A stretch of 64,000 nt of DNA, taken from NCBI GenBank assembly GCA_009746045.1, contig RPFO01000436.1, forward strand, positions 394,501 to 458,500, written 5' to 3'. A model generated the notes under the pieces. It did no database searches, was not told the origin of the DNA, and was given only the letters and a program-made list of their open reading frames with translations. This stretch comes from Mesostigma viride (Eukaryota > Streptophyta > Mesostigmatophyceae > Mesostigmatales > Mesostigmataceae). The translations under genes and the position numbers were made by a program. This document shows positions 33,250 to 43,600 of this stretch, in pieces. The number at the start of each line of letters is the position of its first letter. Position 1 is the stretch's first letter.

Positions 33250-35425
33250 ACGTTTAAGATTGGGGTCCGTCTGGGGGCTCCGATCTTAAACCTAAAATCA
33301 AATCCAGGGCTGATGATCTTAAAGGTGAGAACTGTAGGTGATCTTAAGGGGACTCGGCGCGGCGAATATTTTCCGCGCCAAAAAAATTCCGCGGTACCCT
33401 CCGTACCGTGAAAAGTGGGTGCACGGTGCGCGCACCCCTTGCGGAAGTGGCCATGGTGACTGCTTTTAGACGAAACGTGACAAATCTGGCTCGCGGAAAG
33501 CAGAAAAAATGCTCGATTCTTGGAGAAAATCAGTTACTGATTCTAATTTATGGTGGGATAGTTGCGATCTATAATGTCGTGGGCTCTTTTTCTTTACCAT
33601 CGGCAGGGGGGGTCCGGCCTGAATTTCTGTCGGGATGAATAAAGTATAATGGATGCCTGCAGGTGTGATTGTCGATTGTTGCCAGTTTTGATGGTCCTAA
33701 TGGAAGCTAGTTTAATGATGTTTCTAAAGCCGTAAAAATTCCCGCTGCTATCTTTACCTTTCCCGTCATTTTGCGGTAAGATAACATTAGGCCTGCGCGA
33801 TGCGCGCCCGACCTCTCCATGAAAGGGTGGCCTTTCTTGTGCGCCTGGGCACGAATAAATGCCCGTTATGGTACGTTCTTGTATTAAACGTCCTAAGATA
33901 GCGCTTTCCTGCTTTCTTAGCTCGTTGAGCGTAAGCTTTTTGCCTTCTTTCCGGCCAGATGCAGCCATGAACTTGCGGGTCCTGGCGCTGCATCGCTAGA
34001 TTCCCGGATGTTTTTTAGCAAGTTCGTCTGTGACGTGGCTGGCTTGCTGCAGCGCGTGGCCCACAACCTGTCGGGAAGGTGTAATGCTTTTATTTCCATG
34101 CTTCTCTGAAATTTCTTTTGCTTTATAGACAGTTGTGTTCGAGGAAATTCACGCGGTCTTCCTAAGCAGCGGCATCATTTTCCCCAGACACTGACGAGCT
34201 GGCACCTGTCTCCTAAAGAAAGTGGCTCGTGCTTGTTAGAAAGGAGGCAGTGTGCATTTTGCGGGACACAATGCTTTGGTGGCACATGCGTCAGGTAGGT
34301 TGTTCCAATGGTCTCTTCACCTTTCCCACTGAGTAAATGATAGCCTTTGTCATGCTAACCAGAGCAGCTAGCCACAGGTTGGCTGGATAAAAAGTCAGCT
34401 TATTTTCTCTTTATATACTGCGTGTGTGGTCCTCCACATGTCCGGCTTGTTGGGCATTTTGGAACAGGGTTTTTAATGTGTTGTTGGGTGGAACAACTTG
34501 GTTGTTGGCACAAAATCACACATTATTAGCCTTAGATAGGCATGACATATGCTGCTCAGGCGTGTCGTCCTACCAGCCTTGTTGTTAAGGGTAGACTCAC
34601 AAGGCTGGCTGTGCCGATGGAGGGGTGGGGCGTATGACGCTCCGGACATCCTCCTCACACTCCGTGATCAAAGTGGGCATGTTTTTGGGTGTCTAGGGTA
34701 GCAAAACAGATGTCATTTTGGCTCAGCACTAGCTCAATTCTCTTTTAGCGTCTACCCAGGTGGCATCACAGGAAAATCAATAACTTGAGCTACGCTTGTC
34801 AGAATGAGCTCAAACTTTGTGGTTGTGTTTCCCCCCACTCAGTGGAATATCGCATGTATGGATGACCCAATCTGATGTGTTAATGATTTGATTTTTTTTT
34901 TTTTTTTGCTCAAAAAAGTACCCATTTTGCGGGAAAATTAATAACTCAAACAAATGTGACCATTTTGGCCATGTAAATAGCCCAGCTTTTAAAAAAGTGG
35001 GGGAACTTTGCAGGTATGTATGGGCAGGTCATTTAGACAAGTGGTTTGTCTTGGGCAAAATATCTCATAAATAGCGTCTTTTTCTATTTTTAGCTCGCCA
35101 CCGGTGCGTGGTTGGGGGTAGTACCCCCAACAAGTGGTGGTATGAATGTCCAAACATCATATTTATGGTACCCAATCATCATTAGATGGTTCCCATGTGC
35201 ATTGGAACTGATACTCACTAAAGTCTGTTTTTCAGGCTTTTGGACGTGCGAGTCCCCTTAACCTGATGCGGTACATAGGATGCGGTGCATAGTACTATAT
35301 GGCAGACCACTGACCAGCGATTTGTACCTATAAGATCTTTTGCCCAAAACCAGCCCTGCGATCTTAAACCTGAAATTCCGAAATCCAGGGTCTCAAGATT
35401 ATTAACCTGGGAATCTGAAACTTGG
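33250..35425. mobile_element. TIR element (MITE) split by a 1.9-kb insertion
   Basis: The outer ends, ACGTTTAAGATT (33250) and the degraded inverse near 35415, together with subterminal blocks (CTAAAATCAAATCCAGGGCT; TTTTGCCCAAAACCAGCCCT), match the two ends of the 265-bp element at 19449-19714. The middle is the TTAA-flanked element at 33348-35257. Stray copies of one end lie near 36005 and 36232. Confidence 0.75.
33348..35257 (-). mobile_element. 1.9-kb TTAA-target element, copy A
   Basis: The element begins GGGGACTCGGCGCGG and ends in the inverse CGAGTCCCC, directly flanked by TTAA at 33344-33347 and 35258-35261. The MITE at 19449 shows the uninterrupted target with a single TTAA. The minus strand near the left end carries a decayed frame (33968-33594, with ESAILGRLIQERTITGIYS). 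That region aligns with the decayed frame in copy B at 59820-60000. No transposase motif was recognised. TTAA duplication is the hallmark of piggyBac-like transposons, but their ends usually start CCY, so the family is left open. Confidence 0.75.
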
Positions 35426-37650
35426 GGGGGGGGGGTGTACAGTAGGCTGCTCCCGGCAACCCCCGTGGAGCCTGGAGAGTAGGTTTACATAGCGGCCTGA
35501 ATCCTTCTCATCGTTATTCCTATTCTACTATATCTGGTTGTCTCTTTGATATCCTTATTCCTTGAACTTTGGCCTGTGGTCCGTTTGTTTTCCGTAGTTT
35601 GCTTGTTTTGTATTGGTTGTTTATGTGTAGTATTTGGACGGACGACCCGAGCCTATAGCTTAGCGGGTTTATCACGGCCGTTGGATCCATCATCGGACGC
35701 TCCAGATTGCCGGAGGCTAACGTTTTAACTTTATGCATTTCGCCTTCGTATATCGAAAGTTGTGGTTAGGAATTACGATTCCCTGTACTGTACACTGTAC
35801 TGTACAGTAGTGTACAGTAGGATGCAGAGATTAGGCTGGGAGTCTGGGACTACACTGTTGTTGTGGTGGTGGTGGTGGTGTCCCACGCCGCCCATGGGCA
35901 GCAGAGAATCTATACTGCCTGTAGTGGCCGAGGGGGACTACACTGTACATACTACTGTAGGATTCTTTCAGATCGTGAGCGGTACTGTACTGTAGATTGG
36001 TCGGACCCCAATCTTAAACGTTGAGTTGAGTTGAGTTGAGTTGAGCAAGAGTTTATTCCCGCGCCGGTGGTCAGACAGGGTTATTGATAGTAGTAGTGGT
36101 TCACATCAGCTGCTATCTACAGTGCTGTAAGCGGAACCACAGACATAGTAGTAGGTAGTGGATCCATAGGCTGGTCCGAGCTTATGCCAGAAGGTCGGAC
36201 CAGCTATGGGGGACCTATGTAGTCATGGGGAATCTTAAACGTGGGGGCCTGGGGGGGTGGGGGAGTATAGAATCTCTATTCTCTGCCCATGTGCGGCGTT
36301 GAGAGTTGAGAATATTCCCGCGCCGGTTGCCCGACAGGGTTACAGTCTTTTATTATTTTCCATGTGCGGCGTGGGAATCAACAACAACAACAACAACAAC
36401 AACAATGCAATCTCAAATCTGTAGTTAAGATACTTTCATACTGATCGAACATTTATGAAATTGCCCGTATCTAATAAAGGGGGATTACCAGTTACGACAT
36501 CAGATTTCATTCGATTTGTCAAGCGTGAATGTTAGTATCGCTTTGTCAGCGTCATTTGGCGAGTCGTGATTCTGATTCGCGGTATTGCTGAAACCAGGTG
36601 CTGAAACCAGGATTTTGCTGAAACCCGCTGACACTTTCAAACCATTCCGCCCCAAACAATTTCACGTGGCCGGTGGCCGGCGACGAGCTGGCCGAAGCAT
36701 GTACACACCGTACTACCTGGTACATGTACACGCGAGTCGCGGGGGTGCGGGCTGCTGCCGGCCCGGCCCTGGGACCTGAGGACTGAGGAACGAGGGAATG
36801 AGAATGGATACTGTATGAGGGTTGAACACTCAAAGAGTGCCGGACACATCGTCCAGCCGGATCCGTGCGGATCCGCGGCAATCCGGCGGATCCGGCGGCA
36901 AACGAAGCGCTTGGGTCCAGTTTCATGCTTTCAGAGTTTCCAGTGGCCTTAACCAAAGAACAAATCACAAATCACGAAATGGACGGTTTCTCCGGGAAAT
37001 TTGGCGCGGCCAGCGCAGCTAGGATCTTCACGGTGGATCCATGAATTGCTATTGCCACATAATTATACCGCTGATAACCTATGATAACCCCCCCCGGCCC
37101 CCCGGCTGATAACAAAAGTACATGTGTACTTGGCAGTTCCTAAACCCGGCAGTGACACGAAGCGCTTGCCACCGCGCATGCATTTTGCGGGCGAAGCTAA
37201 ATAGATTTGGCATCGTAGCCACTACGTTAGAAACGCCCTGCAAGTGGCTTTTAGCGAAAGACAGTTGGCATCATGGGAATTTCCCGGTAAGGCGTCACCA
37301 ATAAACAGGGTGGGCACGCGGCGTGCTTTCCACCTGCCGGCTTTGCTTTCGAGAATGGCATAGCTGCAAGAGTAGGTTGTAGTTCTTAGGCGGTTTGTGT
37401 TGCCTGCATCCGTGGCAAAGTCAGTGTAATTTGACGTTAACTATCCTTTTCCATATCTCATCATATTTTCCATCGATATCTTACCATATTTTCCTCATCC
37501 ATATTTTACCATCAAAGCGCTTTTCTTACCCAATAGTATATAGGAAATGTTTATGGATGCTTAGTAGGCCGCGGGGGACGCAATTATGTGTATAGTCGGC
37601 TAGAAGGAAGTGTGCCACAGGTGTCGCACTTGCTAGCAGCTCCAAATCAG
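35426..37650. other. Upstream region of the FBXO31-like gene
   Basis: The stretch contains nested GTACTGTACAGTA palindromes (35785-35820), an inverted copy of the CAA-tail element (35865-35940), stray MITE ends (about 36000 and 36235), a GAGTT repeat (36021-36045) and a CAACAA run (36381-36404). No gene was recognised. The promoter and leader of the plus-strand F-box gene must lie near the right end. Confidence 0.5.
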
Positions 37651-40600
37651 ATGGATCAGCTTCCAGTAGATGTATTGGCCCACCTGTTGGGCCAAATGCC
37701 TGTGGATGACCTGGCAAGGCTGGCTGCTACGTGCAAGAGCATGCGAAGGAGCGTCAACGACGACTGCCTTTGGCGTCGGAAATGCAGCGACAGGTGAAGT
37801 GCTATTGTGTGATGCGCGCCTCCTCGCTGGTTCTCTTTGGTCGTGGAACGCCCGCTAATTTTATCTGCAAGTTTAACTTGCCACGTGTGAGGCGTGACTG
37901 GCGTCATGCAGGTGGGGAAATACGAGTATCGACCTTGGCGCGTGGCGAGCGCGGGTGAATTCCTGGAAAGCCGTTTACCGAGTGCTCGAGTATACCGGTC
38001 GCCTGATCGGTGTCTGGGCCAAATCGTCCGAAGACCCAAAAGGAAACCTGTTGCTGATCACCAGGGTATGTTGTTCGCCGCCGCGTGCTTCGAGCCTGCC
38101 CCTACCCTTTCTGCACTTAGTCCCTTCCCTGTTTTCTTGCCCCACTCATGTCCATATTCCAATGCGCTCGCTTCCAATGCGCTCATCTGGTGCTCGTCAG
38201 TAACGCAATTGTCTCCACTGTGGTCTCCACTCGTAGACAGGGCACGCCACGCCAGTTAGGGCCATGGAACGGATGCTTGATAGCACAGGCAGGGCACGCC
38301 ATGCCAGTTCGGGCCATGGAACGGATGCTTGATGATGGGAAGTAGACTCGCTAGCGTTTGACTTTTCAATTACGTGCTTGCAGCTTTTGAACTGGTAGCT
38401 CAACGTGTCCAAGAGAGAGTGGCTGGATTCCTATACTCTAGGCTTGCAAATGCGATCGGCAACCCCTCGCATCTGGCTGGTTCCAAATCTCTAGGGATCA
38501 CTATGATTTACTAAGATCACTGTGAGTTTGTTTGAAAGCTAACTGGTACAGTTTTGAGAGCTTTCTGCCTCTTTTCAGAATCAAGTTAAACTAAATCGGA
38601 ATCAAATTTTTTTGGTAGTGTAAAGTACCCAGAGGTGTCTGTTGCTAAAGACATGGTGCGGTGTAGGCCGTCGCGAGCATGCGTCCTTTGCTAGTGTGCT
38701 ATACTATGGTCCTATGCTAGTCCGCTGTGTTAGCATTACTTGTGGGTTATGTTGCTGATGCTTTGACAGTGTGCTTGTACGCCAGTGTGCTAAGTCGCCA
38801 TACCAGTATGGACGTTCGCGTCGGAACTAGGGGCTGAGATGTTAGTGTGTGCATTACAAAACAACCGATAGGTGGTGTTTGGGCTTACAGACCCTCTAGA
38901 GGACTGAGTTCTACTGGCTGTTGCCCCCTGCATTTGTTTGCCTACTGCGGTTGGCTACGGGTTGGTGCCTCCTGCATTTTTCATTTGCACTGGCTACTGG
39001 CTGTTCCCTCTTATGTTGGTTTCTGGCGTTGGCTACTGGCTGTTGCTCTTTGCATCTGCTCTGATTACTGGCGTTGGCTACTGGCTGTTGCTCTTTGCAT
39101 CTGCTCTGATTACTGGCGTTGGCTACTGGCTGTTGCTCTTTGCATCTGCTCTGATTACTGGCGTTGGCTACTGCTGGCTAAAGCAGGGCCCGGATGCCAG
39201 TATCCGAGGGGTGAGGATCCTTCCCTCTGCCATCGGTGAGTAGCGCTTATCAGGTGGCATGTGAGGACAGCTGGAATCCATCATCGGACTCTGTTTGCTG
39301 GACTCTAATTATCATTATAATTATTATCATTATAACTTTATTGACTTGATTACTGTTTGTTGGACACGAATTAAAATTTTATGGACTTGATTACTGTTTG
39401 TTGGACACGAATTAAAACTTTATGGACTTGATTACTGTTTGTTGGACTCTAACTTTATGGACTCAATTACTTTTTGTTGGACTCTATTGAAAACTCTATG
39501 GAATTGATTACCGTTTGTTGGACTCCAATTAAAACTTTGTGGTCTTGATTACCGTTTGCTGGACTCAAATTAAAACTGTGGACTTTATTACTGTTTGCTG
39601 GGCTCTAAGAAATACTTAATGGGCTTGATGATAAACTTGCCTGACTGTGATTTTGCGCTAGTGGGTGAGTCCAACTGTCCGTTTGAAGACCCGATCTACC
39701 TCTATTGACCTCTGTTTGGAGCTATCCAACAGCTGTCCGCTGGAGGCTCACATTCAACTTTGTCAGAAAGTAGTGAAAGCTGTCTGAGGGTTATCGTCCT
39801 GCGAATCCATTTGTGGGCACAAGGGGGCCGTTGCACGGTTGAGACCCCCCCCTCTGCCCGCCCATCCGGGGGGATGCTAGCGTCACCAGCATGTACCGAT
39901 TGATGATGTCAGCGGCAGTTACCAGCATGATGTCAGCAGTTACCAGTTATTTGTTCTGCAATAGCACCCGTCTAAGGTAAACCCTAAACTCTGAAACAGC
40001 CGTTCCACCCTGCAGAAGCCGTGTGAATGCCCCTGTTCTTTGAGATAGGTTCCCCCGTCGCCTCGCGAGGGAGCTATCCTGGCCCCATTCGTGCCTTCCT
40101 CCACTTTCTCGCAAGTGGGAAAGGTGCTCACAGCACGAGAACATAAATCAAGTCTTTTATTCTGTGAAATTTTTTTGACACGTTCATTGGTATGACCTCT
40201 TCTAAGCGTAGTGCCTCCCGCCTGCACACCCCGCCTGAAGCTCACATTTCCACGAGCACAGATTAACTTGTTTTTTAGTTTCCGCTTCTGATAATCGTTC
40301 ATGTCACCATCGTTCGGCTTCTGATAATCGTTCTTGTCACCATCGTTCGGCTTCTGATAATCGTTCATGTCACCATCGTTGGGCTTCTAATAATCGTTCA
40401 TGTCACCATCGTTCGGCTTCTAATAATCGTTCATGTCACCATCGTTCGGCTCCTAATAATCGTTCATGTCACCATCGTTCGGCTTCTAATAATCGTTCAT
40501 GTCACCATTGTTGGGCTTCTGATAATCGTTCATGTCACCATCGTTCGGCTTCTAACAATCGTTCATGTCACCATCGTTCGGCTTCTAATAATCGTTCATG

Positions 40601-43600
40601 GTACGATCGTTCATCTTCTAATATGGCGACTTTCTTTTTGCGACCTTTTTTTCTTCCGTGTTGCTGCTGTTGCAGGCAGCGACTTCAAGCTTCTCCCCGC
40701 GCTGGACTTCCGCGTCCAGCCAAGTGGCGCCGTCGATGTCCGGCTCGGCGTCCCGTCAGCGATGCGTCAGCGCGAGCTCTTCTTCCGAGTGACCCTCGTC
40801 GGCTCCTACAATTACAGCCACGGCCCCGGTAGCAGCACCTCCCGCCGGTCCGGGGATGCTAGCAGCAACACCTCTGGTGCCCGAGCTGGCCGGAATGCGA
40901 GCCTCAGCCCCCACCAGCCAGGGGAACCTGAGCGCGCTATAATTAGCACCGCTGCCTCCAGGCAGGCCAATGCCAGCGAGAATCCCGGTGGCGCTGTCGT
41001 CGGCTCGCCCAGGGCTGCTGCGGACGCCAGGGTCCTTGGGAGTGGAGACCCGGGGAGGGATGGCGGGGGTGCCGGGGATGGGGCGGCAGGGGCTCGCCCG
41101 GGTGGCAGCTCGTTGTTGGATGACAGGTGGCACGCGGGGCCCGGTGACGCGCCCTGGGACACCTGGATGCTACTCTCTCCCAAGGAGGTGGATTTCATCG
41201 GCAAGCACGTGCCAGGTGCCCGCTTGGGGGGGTCGCGTGTCAGTAGTAATATCTGTCGGGCGGCGTTGGACTATGCAATGAGGCGGCTGAGGTTCAGGAC
41301 GGGGGGGGCAGGGGCGGGCCAGGGGGGCGAGGATGATGGCGAGGTCGGGCTGCGGGGCGGGGCCAGTGGGAGGGGGGGTGGGGGTGGGGATGGGGGTGGG
41401 GAGGGCCGGGCTGGTCGGCGGACTTGGAGCAGGGATGGCGGTGGCGGTGGCAGCGGTGTCACGGGTGGTGGCGGCGGTGGTGGCAGCGGGAGTGACCGGG
41501 GTGAGGATGAGGGGGATGTTGGGGTCAGGGATGGGGGCAGGTTGTCACGTGGATGGGGGGGGGGGGGGCGGGGGGCAGCAGCAGCAGGCAGGTGGGTGAC
41601 CGTGTTGGTAACCCTCGGGGCAATGACCATGGGGAGGGTAATCGGGAGGGTAACCAGGACGGTAGCCGGGAGAGTAATCGGAACTATGGCCGCAGTACCA
41701 GCGGCCACAGTGGCGCTGGCGGCCGGGAGACGCGCCTGGACTGCAGTGACCATAGTGGCCATAGTGACCTAGACCTGGGGAGCCGCGATAGCGACCATGA
41801 TACCGACCATGGCAACCATGGCAACGACCGTGCCAATGACAACGATGGCCACGGCCGCAGCATTGGCAACTGGGATAGCCACCTTTGCAACCGCCGTCTT
41901 GACGACAGTGGGAACAGGGGCGCCGTGGCGGACGCCAGCTGTCAAGATGACGGTCCGGGGGGTAGAGATGGCAGGGCAGAGATTGTGGCAGAGGGCAGAG
42001 GGGCGAGTGTGGAGGGGGCTGGAGGGGGCGATGCCTTGAAGGGTAGAACAGAGAGCACCGATCTCTTGGTTCTGCCGTATCGACCGCCGCAGGTAGGCAC
42101 GGGCGACATGGCGGCCAGGCCCCCCTCGAGGGACCCGACGGAGGCCCCCAGGTCCCCCGATTGCGCGATGGATGTGGCGGACGGTGGCCGCGAGCGGGGA
42201 GTGGTGAGCCCGTCAGCTGGCGGCACAGCAGAGCGCGCCAGCGATGTGTCCCTCGGTGGGAGGGAAGCCTGTGCCGGTGCGGCCACGTGGGGATGTCAAA
42301 CTGCCCCAGGCGAAGGAGTACCGGGTGCAAGTAGAAGCATGGTTGGTCCGTCTGGGGATGTGGCCCCCCGTCAGGTGGCGGATAGTAGGAGCGGAAAGGG
42401 GAGAAGCGGTGGTGGACCCGCTGCAAACCTTTCGGCGGGGAATGGGGCTGGGAGTGGCGCCGCCGCAGGAAAGCAAGCCGGGAGCGAGGATTCAACCACG
42501 GGGGATGTGCCCGCCGAGACCAAAGGCGGGGGGGATGCTCCTCCTGGGGACCGAGGCGGTAAGAGTGGTGGCTCTGCAGCCAGCGGGCGAGGGAAGGACG
42601 TCATGGAGGTGGAGCGTGGGGTAGGCGCGGTGGCTGGCACGACTAGGACTCGGACGGGGGAACCCCTTGGATCGCCGGACGCCACGGCGGCGGCTCGCGC
42701 TGCCGGGTCGCCCGCCCTGGCTACGGCTTCACAAGCCAACCCCAGCGGGGGTGGCGCCTCCGCCAGTGACACGGCGCGCAGCTCGGGATGCCATGCCAAT
42801 GGTGGCAACGCTGTTGATGCTAATAATAGCATCGGTAGCGTTGGTAACGCCGCGGCCTCGCTCAGAGCCTCCTCTCCACACGGCAACAGCAATGCCGCAA
42901 CTATTAATAACACCTCTGCCCTGCCTGGCGCCTCCTGTCCTCGCGGCAACACTGCCATTACTATCGCTACTAATAATAATGATAATAGCCCACCTTCTTC
43001 CTCGCCGGTTGCAACGTCTCCTCATGAGAACAACGATACTGCTATTGATAATAATCATAATCATAATAACCTGCCATCCTCGCCGGGCGCGACGTCCCCT
43101 TCTGCGGGAGGTTGCTCGACTTTATCAACATCGTCACTGTGCCAGATGACGCCCGTGGCCACCGCGGCACGGGTCCGGTTGGACGGTCCCTGGACTTGTG
43201 CCGGGGTGCCCTCGCTGGCGGGGCTGTGGAAGGGCATGTATGGTCTGCATGGTCTCGAGATGGTCCATGTCGCGTACTCGGGCGGGCGCATCAAGGCCAC
43301 CAAGCTGATTGGTACGTTATAATGTTAATCGTTTGTGGTTGCACACAATGCCGCCCCTGTTGTGTGTCTTTACTGGTGTAATGAGACACATGAAGACTTC
43401 CAATCAAGGCTGATTGGTACATGGGTGATGGGCTGGTGTTTCTGTTTATAGAAAGGGTACTGTTTGTATTTGCTGCCTCTTCGGGCGGACGCATCAAAGC
43501 CACCAGGCTGGTCGGTGCGTGATCGTGAAATAGTCTACGGTTGCTTTGTGCTTATCGAGCAATGGCGCGGTATGATGACCGTGCTTGTGTGATGAAAGAG

